From: CALROG01 sp943369755
Lineage (GTDB): Bacteria; Pseudomonadota; Gammaproteobacteria; Burkholderiales; Burkholderiaceae_C
Direction of reading: 5' to 3'
Length of the DNA stretch: 20,691 bases
NCBI GenBank assembly: GCA_943369755.1
Contig: CALROG020000051.1
Span: 1 to 20,691 of the forward strand
Shown here: positions 1 through 7,080 of the stretch, piece by piece
Position numbering within the stretch: position 1 is the stretch's first letter
Layout: the number at the start of each line of letters is the position of its first letter
Made by a program: the position numbers and the translations under genes
The notes under the pieces: generated by a model
Told to the model about the DNA's origin: nothing
The model's database searches: none
What the model saw: only the letters and a program-made list of their open reading frames with translations

Positions 1-139
1 GAGCACGCCCGCGCTGCCGCTGGCGGTGATCGCACCCAGTGCGGTGATGGCTGCGCCCGCATTCAGCGTCACAGCGCCCGCGTTGCGCCCGGCGTTGCCG
101 GCATTGGCTGCACCAGCGCCGGTGGCGATGGTGCCTGCA
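1..139 (-). repeat. 139-bp perfect repeat within tpsA, copy 2 (cut by the window edge)
   Basis: Positions 1-139 are identical to 1375-1513 at every base. The 1374-bp offset equals 458 codons, so both copies are read in the same frame and encode the same Ala/Gly-rich segment (~residues 1224-1269 and 766-811), which includes NAGRNAG. The copy may continue to the left of the window. Confidence 0.95.
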
Positions 140-3100
140 GACAACGTGCCGGTGGTGGTGATGTTGACGGCTCCGCCATCGGTATTGCTGGCTGCAGGGC
201 CTGCGGTGCTGAGCGCGCCCAGCACGCCGGTGCTGCCGCTGGCGGTGATGCTGCCAGCCGCGCCGCCTGCGCCGGTGCCGGTTGCGGCACCGGCTGAGGT
301 GGTGATGGCCGCTGTGTTCAGCGTGCCGGTGCCGGTGATAGAGACAACGCCTGCTGCGCCACCGGCCTGGTTGGTGCCCAGGCCCGCACCGCCATTGGCA
401 GTGATGGCACCGGTGACCGAGTTGTTGGTGCCGGTGATGGTGATGTTGCCCGCGTTCATGCCGCTGCCGGTCACGCCGGTGCCGCGGGCCACGGTGCTGG
501 TATTGATCAGGCCGCTGACGGTGACGCCGCCCTGCGAAGACAGGGTGACGTTGCCCCCGACACTGTTGGTGGCTCCGGCGGTGGTGATGGCCCCGGTACC
601 CAGCGCCAGGCCCGTCGCCTTGTTGGTGACTTGCACCACACCCGTGGTGCCGCCCGCGCCGGTGCCAAATGCATTGCCCGCCGAGGTGGTTAGCGCGCCC
701 AGCGCAATCGCGCCAGCCGTGGTGGAGTTATTGGTAACGGTGATGTTGCCCGCGTTGCCGCCTGCGGCGGGTCCGGGTGTGACGGCAGCGCCACCGATTG
801 TGCTGATGGCACCGGTGGTGATGGCCCCGGTAGAGGTGATCTGCACGGCTGCGCCCTGGCCCCCGGCCATGCTGGCACCCACGCCCGCGGAGCCAGCGGC
901 GGTGATGGTGCCGGTGCCGGTGGAGACGGAGTCCCCCGAGAGGGTGACGCTGCCTGCATTGCGCCCGGCGTTGCCGGTGATGGAGGTGCCGCCCGAGGTG
1001 ATGATGGTGCCTGCTGCGCCGGTGGACAGCGCCCCCAGGGCGCTCAAGCTGACGTTGCCGCCATGGCCCTTGGTGCCCCCGGTGGTGGTCACGGTGCCGG
1101 TGGTTGCATTGCCCGCCGTAGCGGTGTTGGCCACGGTGATGAAGCCTGCGGTGCCGCCCGCGCCAGTGCCCAGGGCGTTGCCGGTCTGGGCGGCCAGATT
1201 GCCCAAGGTGATGTTGCCAGTGCCACTGTTGGACACCGAGATCGAGCCTGCGTTGCCGCCCGCCGCGTTGGTGCCTGCGGCTGCACCGCCTGAAGCGGTG
1301 ATGGCACCACCGGAGACGCCGCCCACGGCGGTGATGGACACGGGCGCGCCGTTGCCCCCGGCCCGGTCCCCGGTGAGCACGCCCGCGCTGCCGCTGGCGG
1401 TGATCGCACCCAGTGCGGTGATGGCTGCGCCCGCATTCAGCGTCACAGCGCCCGCGTTGCGCCCGGCGTTGCCGGCATTGGCTGCACCAGCGCCGGTGGC
1501 GATGGTGCCTGCACTCATGCCCCCCGCGGAAGACAAGGTTACAAGCCCGCCGTCGCCGTTGCTGCCGCCCGATGTATTGATGGCTCCGGTGGCCACGGTG
1601 CCCGCGGCCACTGTGTTGGCAACCGTAACCGTGCCCGTGGTGCCGGCCGTACCGGTTGTGATGGCGTTGCCTGAACGTGCCGTCAGCGCACCCACTGAAA
1701 GATTTCCTGATCCGCTGTTGGAGACTGTGATGGCACCGCCATTCCCGCCGTTGGCAACGCCTGTTCCGCCATTGCCACCGCTAGCACTGATCGCCCCGGA
1801 TCCTGAAATGCCGTTGGTGGAGGTCAGGTTGATGCTCCCACCCGACCCACCGGCCTGTGTTGCGCCAGATCCACCGGAGCCGTTGGCGGTTAACGTGGCA
1901 GTGCCAAGTGCGATGCCGGCTGACGTAACGCTGATGACCCCACCGGCGCGGCCCGGAGTGCCAGCGCTTGCTGTCCCCCCCGTTGCTGACAGGTTGCCGG
2001 CGAGACTGACGTTCGCCGATGCGTTGATGCTGATGTTGCCGGCATTTGCGTTGGCCGCGCCGGTGGCGCTGATGGTGCCAGCCGCAGTACTGGTGATGCT
2101 GGCACCCGACAAGGTAACGCCACCGGCTTGCGAACTGATGGCCGCACCTAGAGCCAGTGTGCCGGCACCACTGGCATCAGCATCGGCCTTGAGGTCGATG
2201 ATTCCGGCACCTTGAACGGAGAGCGCACCGTTGATGTTGATGTTGTTGTTGGCTTCCAGCCGGATGCTGTTGCCGGTGCCCATGGCCACTGCACTGGACA
2301 CAGTGATGTCACGCGTGGCTTGCAGGTATAGCTCGCTGTAGCCTGTAACGTCGGCAATCTGGATCGTGTAGGTTCCTGCGGCAGGTGCATCAGCGAACGC
2401 AACATCTGCCACGCCGTTGGCGTTGTTGGGCGGCGATGCCTGTGTGGTGGTGTTGAGTACGATGTCCTCGGGGTCCAGTAGCACTTTGCCGCCTGCGCCC
2501 AGTGGCGCGGCCACATCGATGCTGCCGCGCATGTCGAGAAGCTGCTTGCCCGAGACTTCAATTCGGCCCCCATCACCACCGCCACGACCGCCGCGGGCAC
2601 TGATTGAGCCCAATTGGCGGGTGTCGCCGTCTGCCCAAATGACGACCTTGCCACCGTCGCCATGGCCGGAAGCATCGGCCAGCAGGACAGCACCCTTGCC
2701 AACAAAGGTGCGCGCCGAATTGGCAATGTCGGGGTTGCGGCCTTGCCAGTCGCCACCCACAAGAATGGTGCCGCCGCCGACTGACCCGGAAGCGTCAATA
2801 CGCGCGTTACCGGCAAGTTCGACTTTGTCTCCCAATACATGGACGGTGCCGCCGGACTGGCCGGCGCCGGCGCCTGCCGCGGTCAAAGTGCCGCTCAAAC
2901 GGGCGACACCGCTGGCCCCGCCACTTAGAACGATCATGCCGTTTTGCTCAGCCACTGAATCGGCCCGCACAACGCCGGACTGGTTGACCACCGTCGCCAT
3001 CGCGTCGCCAAGCGAACTTGCCAACAGGGCGACTCGCCCGCCCGGCGTGGTGATGGTGCCGCTGTTGGCTACCGCCGCGTTGACTGCTGCGGCGTCCACC

Positions 3101-3807
3101 GAGAACCGGACCAGCCCCGCGCCGCTTGTATCGATGGCAACGCGTGAACCGGCAGTCAAGCCGACCGACCCGCGCTCTGCGGAAATGCTTCCACTGTTGT
3201 TGACTACCGGGCCCGCCAGGAGCACATAGCCGCCTGGCGCGGCAGTGATGGTGCCCGCGTTGCTGACGGTGCCGCCGGTGCCGCTGAACTGATAGCGCCC
3301 GGCAAGAAAATCGCTGTTGCTCAGGGCCAGGGTTGAAGCAACGACCGCCCCCGCATTGACCTGCGCACCTGGCGCGAACAGTATGCCGGCCGGATTGACC
3401 AGAAAGATCTGCCCGTTGGCCGTCAGCGAGCCAAAAATCGCGCTCGCGTCGCCGCCCGTGACACGGTTCAATGCGACCGACGTCGCGCCGGGCTGCACAA
3501 AGCGCACGGCTTCACCAGCGGCAATGCCGAAGCTGCGCCAGTCCAGCACGGCCTTGTGGGTCGTCTGGTTCAGCACAAGCGACTGGCTGGTGGGCTGGGT
3601 AGCGGTGACCTGACCGGCCCCGACCGTCAGGCCCGCGGGCAGCGCCATCACCAGGGAAGAGAACGGTGCTACCAGCAGCGCCAGCAAGCGCGAAACGCGG
3701 CGGCGCGGGTTGAAGCGGTAGGTTACGCGCAGTTTGCGCGTAAGCTGGACGATCACCGTCCTCACGGCGCTTGCGTCGCGTTGGCGGGAGGCGGCGATGG
3801 CAGTCAT
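1..3807 (-). CDS. TpsA-type filamentous haemagglutinin-like exoprotein (3' end outside window)
   Basis: Partial gene: one minus-strand frame is open from the ATG at 3807 to the left edge (1269 codons) with no stop, so the C-terminus is missing. Residues 1-55 form a long signal peptide: a basic n-region of about 40 residues, then the hydrophobic LLALLVAPFSSLVMA. Residues ~55-290 match the TPS/haemagglutination-activity domain, with NRVTGG at 114-119 and NPAGILF at 138-144. LLDPEDI at 443-449 is a junction common in these adhesins. From ~530 the protein is almost only Gly/Ala/Ser/Thr/Asn in short imperfect repeats, as expected of a right-handed beta-helix. It is presumably exported by Sec and then through the upstream TpsB to the cell surface as an adhesin or similar exoprotein; the exact role (adhesion, haemolysis, contact inhibition) depends on the missing C-terminus. 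The start lacks a clear ribosome binding site and may be translated by coupling to tpsB. The n-region does not resemble the usual extended signal peptide (ESPR) motif. Confidence 0.9.
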   Translation of the reverse strand, partial: MTAIAASRQRDASAVRTVIVQLTRKLRVTYRFNPRRRVSRLLALLVAPFSSLVMALPAGLTVGAGQVTATQPTSQSLVLNQTTHKAVLDWRSFGIAAGEAVRFVQPGATSVALNRVTGGDASAIFGSLTANGQIFLVNPAGILFAPGAQVNAGAVVASTLALSNSDFLAGRYQFSGTGGTVSNAGTITAAPGGYVLLAGPVVNNSGSISAERGSVGLTAGSRVAIDTSGAGLVRFSVDAAAVNAAVANSGTITTPGGRVALLASSLGDAMATVVNQSGVVRADSVAEQNGMIVLSGGASGVARLSGTLTAAGAGAGQSGGTVHVLGDKVELAGNARIDASGSVGGGTILVGGDWQGRNPDIANSARTFVGKGAVLLADASGHGDGGKVVIWADGDTRQLGSISARGGRGGGDGGRIEVSGKQLLDMRGSIDVAAPLGAGGKVLLDPEDIVLNTTTQASPPNNANGVADVAFADAPAAGTYTIQIADVTGYSELYLQATRDITVSSAVAMGTGNSIRLEANNNININGALSVQGAGIIDLKADADASGAGTLALGAAISSQAGGVTLSGASITSTAAGTISATGAANANAGNISINASANVSLAGNLSATGGTASAGTPGRAGGVISVTSAGIALGTATLTANGSGGSGATQAGGSGGSINLTSTNGISGSGAISASGGNGGTGVANGGNGGAITVSNSGSGNLSVGALTARSGNAITTGTAGTTGTVTVANTVAAGTVATGAINTSGGSNGDGGLVTLSSAGGMSAGTIATGAGAANAGNAGRNAGAVTLNAGAAITALGAITASGSAGVLTGDRAGGNGAPVSITAVGGVSGGAITASGGAAAGTNAAGGNAGSISVSNSGTGNITLGNLAAQTGNALGTGAGGTAGFITVANTATAGNATTGTVTTTGGTKGHGGNVSLSALGALSTGAAGTIITSGGTSITGNAGRNAGSVTLSGDSVSTGTGTITAAGSAGVGASMAGGQGAAVQITSTGAITTGAISTIGGAAVTPGPAAGGNAGNITVTNNSTTAGAIALGALTTSAGNAFGTGAGGTTGVVQVTNKATGLALGTGAITTAGATNSVGGNVTLSSQGGVTVSGLINTSTVARGTGVTGSGMNAGNITITGTNNSVTGAITANGGAGLGTNQAGGAAGVVSITGTGTLNTAAITTSAGAATGTGAGGAAGSITASGSTGVLGALSTAGPAASNTDGGAVNITTTGTLSAGTIATGAGAANAGNAGRNAGAVTLNAGAAITALGAITASGSAGVL
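1375..1513 (-). repeat. 139-bp perfect repeat within tpsA, copy 1
   Basis: Identical to 1-139. Identity stops abruptly at 1514 (c against g at 140). The copy upstream in the coding sense lies in the beta-helix repeat field. Similar but diverged modules recur in frame: the 18-bp block encoding NAGRNAG occurs at 83, 959 and 1457, and a GNA-x-GTGAGG-like module recurs near 646, 1147 and 1630, suggesting a higher-order unit of about 160-168 residues. Confidence 0.95.
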
Positions 3808-3838
3808 GGCAATTGCGCCACTGGGCCGTCAGGCAGTG

Positions 3839-5554
3839 TTAGAACCACTTTTGGCTTGTAATCCAGAAACGGGGTGAACGGTCGGGTTCCCCGCCGGACG
3901 GTAGCGGGCTGCCGATGCGTTGCGCTACAGCGGTATTTATAACGAAATTGCCCACCCGTCCTGCGAGCAGGCCCAGGCCAGCGCTGTCAAGCGACACGCG
4001 CTGAGCAGGCCCCGCCGCCGGACGCTGATTTGTGCGCACCGAACCCGTTTCATAGAAGATGCCAATACTTGTGGGCTCGCCCGCCAGGTTGATGGCCGAC
4101 GGCAATTGGTAGCGCAACTCCAGGGCAGCGGTATAGCCGCTGTCACCCACGGCTTCGCCCACCGGGTAGCCGCGCACTCCGGAGGGGCCACCCAAAGACA
4201 TTTTTTCGGCAGAGGTCAGATTGCGAGACGCCAACTGGGCCTGCATCGAGGCATGCAGGCTGACACGGTTGGGCCAGAACTTTGCGTGCTGCAGTTCAAT
4301 GTTCAGTTTTCCGAAGCTGCCTGCGGTGTTGGGGCCGCCAGGGCCCTGGTCGATAGCACGCGTCGCATCGTCCAGAGTCACCTGCCCGGCTGTCAGGCGC
4401 AGCGCATAGTTTGTGAATGTGTTGCCTGCGATGACATCGGTCGCGTTGCCCAATATGCCAAGTTGTGCAGCGCTGACACGGCGCGTGGTGGCAGGCGAGG
4501 CCACCGTGGCGTCTTGCAGGCGCTTGTGATCCAGCCCCAACGAGAGGTACAGGTTGCGACCGCGGGAGCGGATCAGCGGATGCAAGGCCGCGACACTGAA
4601 CACGTCGGCCTGGCCGGTTGCGCCCAAGGCGGCGAACTGCTTGCCCAACGCGTATTCGGTACGGGTTGCGGCCAGACTGACGCGCGTCGCATTGACTGCC
4701 GGCAAGGAATAGCTCAGCCGGAACAGACGCGTGGCAGTGACTTCTGCCACCTGCACCCGTGCGCTCAATGCGTCGCCGTGTCCGCTGGGGTTGTTCAGGT
4801 CCAGCGTCGCGAAGGCCCGGATTTCACCAGCGGCCCGCGTGCCGTGGTTGTCGGCTCCCACCGTTGCCTCGATCGGTCGGCCACCTTCGCGTACGTCCAG
4901 AATGATGTTGGACTCGCCCGGTTGAGCGCCGGGCTCCACTGTGGCGGTGGCAGCATAGCCCGGCAGGTCGCGCAGCAGCAACACCGGTTTGTCAAGACTG
5001 TCTGCGGTGATTGCCGCGCCGGACTTGATGTGTTGACGCGCCAACGCCTGTGCGGTGGCCTGGGAAACCCGTTCGCCCTGGGTGCGTACGATGACCTGAC
5101 CTACACGCGCCTCGACCACAGCCAACGTGACCACGCCACCTTCCGTTCGCAGGGCCTGCTGGGGGATGAAGACGTCAGTGAGCAAGTGACCACGCCCCTG
5201 GTACCAGGCCTTGATTTCGCGCGCCGCCTCCTGAAGACCGGCCAGGTCGGTTGGCTGGTTGACCCGTGGTGCCAGCAGCGCGGCCAGCGTGCCGCTGTCA
5301 AACAGGGTGTTGCCCTCAAAGCGGAATGCTGTCGGGATGATCTTGACGGCCGAAGCCAGCGGTGGCGCAAGAGGTGCTGGTGGTAAGTTGGGCTGCGGCC
5401 CACCGGGTGCTGGCAACGCTGGTAGCAGGCGCTGTGGTTCCTGCAGCGTGCCGGAGTCTGGGCGCTGTTGCGCCCAAACGACTGAGCCATAGCCGGTTAC
5501 TGCGATGGCCAACGCCACACGCCAAGGGTGGTGCCTGAAAATATTGCGGTTCAT
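3839..5554 (-). CDS. TpsB-type (ShlB/FhaC/HecB family) outer-membrane translocator
   Basis: Omp85-superfamily transporter that secretes the TpsA partner across the outer membrane. From the ATG at 5554 it has 571 residues, typical of the family. Residues 1-28 form a signal peptide ending VVWA. A Pro-rich linker spans ~35-68, which in FhaC-type proteins includes the plug helix region. Two POTRA domains follow (~74-148 and ~152-223; FRFEGNTLF at the start of the first). The beta-barrel runs from ~228 to 571, with the conserved VRGYP motif at 460-464 (lid loop L6) and a C-terminal Phe that suits BAM recognition. A GTG at 5590 would add 12 residues; the ATG was preferred because it gives a compact signal peptide. 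Neither start has a good Shine-Dalgarno sequence. tpsA starts 31 bp after the stop, so the pair is presumably one operon. Confidence 0.93.
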   Translation of the reverse strand: MNRNIFRHHPWRVALAIAVTGYGSVVWAQQRPDSGTLQEPQRLLPALPAPGGPQPNLPPAPLAPPLASAVKIIPTAFRFEGNTLFDSGTLAALLAPRVNQPTDLAGLQEAAREIKAWYQGRGHLLTDVFIPQQALRTEGGVVTLAVVEARVGQVIVRTQGERVSQATAQALARQHIKSGAAITADSLDKPVLLLRDLPGYAATATVEPGAQPGESNIILDVREGGRPIEATVGADNHGTRAAGEIRAFATLDLNNPSGHGDALSARVQVAEVTATRLFRLSYSLPAVNATRVSLAATRTEYALGKQFAALGATGQADVFSVAALHPLIRSRGRNLYLSLGLDHKRLQDATVASPATTRRVSAAQLGILGNATDVIAGNTFTNYALRLTAGQVTLDDATRAIDQGPGGPNTAGSFGKLNIELQHAKFWPNRVSLHASMQAQLASRNLTSAEKMSLGGPSGVRGYPVGEAVGDSGYTAALELRYQLPSAINLAGEPTSIGIFYETGSVRTNQRPAAGPAQRVSLDSAGLGLLAGRVGNFVINTAVAQRIGSPLPSGGEPDRSPRFWITSQKWF

Positions 5555-5595
5555 GTCAGCTAGTTGTGGGGAGGGACGAAAAAGCGCCACATCGC

Positions 5596-5624
5596 ATTAT
5601 CGGTAACATTTGGTCACATGTAGG
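5596..5624 (-). promoter_or_regulatory. Putative tpsBA promoter with a nearby dyad
   Basis: On the minus strand GATAAT (5601-5596) resembles a -10 box. The hexamer 17 bp upstream (CCTACA, 5624-5619) matches the -35 consensus at only 3 of 6 positions. Transcription would begin near 5589. That is one base short of the alternative GTG at 5590, which favours the ATG at 5554 as the start. An imperfect 14-bp dyad, CATTTGGTCACATG (5607-5620, 10 of 14 symmetric), covers the spacer and could be an operator. The assignment is tentative. Confidence 0.3.
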
Positions 5625-5665
5625 GTGTTTGCCTGTGCCAGGCGGGGTTTTCGTTGCTGCGCCGC

Positions 5666-5677
5666 GATAATCCGGGC
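5666..5677 (+). promoter_or_regulatory. -10-like box 6 nt before the ferredoxin ATG
   Basis: GATAAT (5666-5671) is followed by six bases and then the ATG at 5678. A transcription start 7 nt after the -10 box would be the A of the start codon. No Shine-Dalgarno sequence is present, which fits a leaderless mRNA. No convincing -35 element is visible. Confidence 0.4.
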
Positions 5678-5926
5678 ATGGCCCTGATGATTACTGACGA
5701 ATGCATCAACTGTGATGTGTGCGAGCCCGAATGCCCCAATCAGGCGATTTATCTGGGCGAAGTCATCTATGAGATCGACCCCAGCAAGTGCACCGAGTGC
5801 GTCGGCCATTTTGATGAGCCCCAATGTGTTCAGGTTTGCCCGGTGGCCTGTATTCCGGTCAACCCGCAACATCTGGAAAGTCGCGAGACGTTAATTCAAA
5901 AGTACCAGCGACTCACGGCCCTCTAG
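5678..5926 (+). CDS. yfhL: YfhL-type 2[4Fe-4S] ferredoxin
   Basis: Small soluble electron carrier of 82 residues, of the Allochromatium/YfhL ferredoxin type. Cys 9, 12, 15 and 19 form C-x2-C-x2-C-x3-C-P. Cys 38, 41, 50 and 54 form C-x2-C-x8-C-x3-C, where the long loop is characteristic of this subfamily, and a ninth Cys lies at 58. Together they provide ligands for two [4Fe-4S] clusters with one Cys to spare. The start at 5678 gives MALMITDEC, the usual N-terminus in betaproteobacteria; an upstream in-frame start at 5654 would add residues foreign to the family. The redox partner is unknown. The gene is the only plus-strand gene in the left half, and its stop overlaps the stop of the convergent gene at 5923. 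Confidence 0.93.
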   Translation: MALMITDECINCDVCEPECPNQAIYLGEVIYEIDPSKCTECVGHFDEPQCVQVCPVACIPVNPQHLESRETLIQKYQRLTAL

Positions 5927-6366
5927 GTTTTTGCGGACTTGTTTTTGGCCGCTTGCTTTGCGGCTTTTTCTTTCTTTGCTTTTGGTTTCCCTTTGCGCGG
6001 CTTGGCGTCGCCGGGCTTTGCGGGAGCCACCGCTGTGAAGTGCTGCGGTTTGCCTGGTTTGGTCATGACCGGTTTGGCGCTCGACCCGTTGGGTTGTTCT
6101 TTTGGCGGCGGGATGTAAGCGGGCGCAGCCCCGGCCTCCTGGCGCAACCGGTCCTTTTCCAGTGCGGCCGCGGTCTTGGCGTCGCGTTCAGCAGCCATCT
6201 GGGTCTGGCTGCGCTGCTCGGCAGATCGCCCGTCGTCGGCTTGCACCACTGTGCCCCCGGCGCAAGGCGACTGGCTGTATGTGTTGCCGCATTTATAGGC
6301 ATTTTGGGCTGTAGCCCCCGTCAATACTGTGTGAGCCACTATAAAAACAATAGCAATTCGAATCAT
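5923..6366 (-). CDS. Small secreted Lys-rich protein, DUF4124-like N-terminus
   Basis: A 147-residue protein of unknown function. Residues 1-20 form a signal peptide ending ATA, so it should be periplasmic or secreted. The mature N-terminus, AYKCGNTYSQSPCAGG (Cys 26 and 35), resembles a shortened DUF4124 motif in which two cysteines probably form a disulphide. A charged helical stretch (~45-78) and a Pro-rich segment follow. The last ~35 residues are a strongly basic Lys/Ala/Pro tail. A possible ribosome binding site (AAGGG) lies about 8 nt before the ATG at 6366. The gene follows pth on the same strand after a 24-bp gap, so it may be cotranscribed with pth. The signal-peptide coding region shares a 58-nt repeat with lolB. 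Confidence 0.8.
   Translation of the reverse strand: MIRIAIVFIVAHTVLTGATAQNAYKCGNTYSQSPCAGGTVVQADDGRSAEQRSQTQMAAERDAKTAAALEKDRLRQEAGAAPAYIPPPKEQPNGSSAKPVMTKPGKPQHFTAVAPAKPGDAKPRKGKPKAKKEKAAKQAAKNKSAKT
6302..6359 (-). repeat. 58-nt dispersed repeat inside a signal-peptide coding region (copy A)
   Basis: Ungapped alignment of 6302-6359 with 10306-10363 (in lolB) gives 40 identical bases of 58. Conserved blocks include tagcaatt at one end and ctgtagccc near the other. The element lies in the same codon phase in both genes and encodes the hydrophobic signal core (here IAIVFIV). Confidence 0.7.
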
Positions 6367-6390
6367 GGTGTTGCCCTTACTGTGAGTTCT

Positions 6391-6999
6391 TCAATACTCG
6401 GGTAGTCGCGGCGGCTTGGGCCGCGGCAGCTTGTGGGTGTGCACGATCAGCGTGGCCTTGTCCATTTCACCGGCCAGCATTGCGGGCAGGGCCTTGAGCG
6501 TGCGCGCAATGCATTCCTCGATGGCCGTGCGCTGGTCTGGCGCAGGTGTCTTGAGTACCCAGTTGATGACTTCAGCCTTTACGCCGGGGTGGCCAATGCC
6601 CAGGCGTAGCCGCCAGTAGTCGCCAGTGCCAAGTTGGGCATGGATATCGCGCAGGCCGTTGTGCCCGGCGTGGCTGCCGCCGAACTTGAGCTTGGCCTGG
6701 CCGGGAACAACGTCGAGTTCGTCGTGCGCTACAAGAATTTCGTCTGGCTGAATTTTGAAGAAGCGCGCCAGCGCTGCGACCGACTTGCCCGACAGGTTCA
6801 TGAAAGTCTGCGGCTCCAGCAGCCAAACCGTTTGTCCATGCACAGTGCCACGCGCCAGCCGTCCGTGGTAGCCCCGGTCGGCTGCCAGTTGCAGCTTGAG
6901 GTCGCGCGCCAATGCTTCCACCCACCAGAACCCCGCGTTGTGCCGGGTGGCTTCGTATTCGGCCCCTGGGTTGCCCAGGCCGACAAACAGTTTGATCAT
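6391..6999 (-). CDS. pth: Peptidyl-tRNA hydrolase
   Basis: Cytoplasmic enzyme that cleaves the ester bond of peptidyl-tRNAs that drop off ribosomes, recycling tRNA. It has 202 residues from the ATG at 6999; E. coli Pth has 194. The active-site set sits at E. coli numbering: Asn10 in VGLGNPG, His20 in TRHNAG, Asn68 in FMNLSG, Asp93 in AHDELD and Asn114 in GHNGLRD. The ATG at 6999 was chosen over the upstream start at 7032 because MIKLFVGLGNPG is the family N-terminus and because the upstream codons overlap the rplY terminator. The gene lies 81 bp downstream of rplY, a standard proteobacterial arrangement. The terminator between them suggests that pth also has its own promoter or depends on readthrough. 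Confidence 0.97.
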   Translation of the reverse strand: MIKLFVGLGNPGAEYEATRHNAGFWWVEALARDLKLQLAADRGYHGRLARGTVHGQTVWLLEPQTFMNLSGKSVAALARFFKIQPDEILVAHDELDVVPGQAKLKFGGSHAGHNGLRDIHAQLGTGDYWRLRLGIGHPGVKAEVINWVLKTPAPDQRTAIEECIARTLKALPAMLAGEMDKATLIVHTHKLPRPKPPRLPEY

Positions 7000-7017
7000 G
7001 GCGGCAATGGTAAGGCG

Positions 7018-7044
7018 AAAAAAAGCCCGCATTCGCGGGCTTTT
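7018..7044 (-). terminator. Intrinsic terminator downstream of rplY
   Basis: Perfect 10-bp stem: 7021-7030 pairs with 7035-7044 (core GCCCGC/GCGGGC flanked by A-T pairs) around a 4-nt loop. On the minus strand the stem is followed by a run of seven Ts (7024-7018). It starts 37 bp after the rplY stop. The A/T flanks mean it could also act on plus-strand transcripts. Confidence 0.8.
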
Positions 7045-7051
7045 CGAGCTG

Positions 7052-7069
7052 TGTCTGCAGTCGCAGACA
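7052..7069 (-). other. Small hairpin between rplY and its terminator
   Basis: TGTCTGC (7052-7058) pairs perfectly with GCAGACA (7063-7069) around a 4-nt loop, just upstream of the terminator in the rplY transcript. No T-run follows it. It could protect the mRNA 3' end or be a processing site; the function is not known. Confidence 0.4.
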
Positions 7070-7080
7070 GGCGGGCCAAG

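Noticed and set aside
26..2215. 729-codon plus-strand open frame rich in Pro, Ala and Val
   Set aside because: It is antisense to the tpsA repeat field. Gly/Ala/Thr/Ser codons read backwards give Pro/Ala/Val codons without stops, and the minus frame carries clear adhesin motifs.
1..2220. CRISPR array from the regular repeats
   Set aside because: The repeats are coding, of variable length and spacing, keep one long reading frame and are not separated by unique spacers.
2417..3229. 270-codon plus-strand open frame
   Set aside because: Antisense to the N-terminal half of tpsA; Ser/Pro/Thr-rich shadow without domain features.
3920..5386. 488-codon plus-strand open frame
   Set aside because: Antisense to tpsB, which has a signal peptide, POTRA domains and VRGYP. 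The plus product is Cys/Gln/Arg-rich with no recognisable domain.
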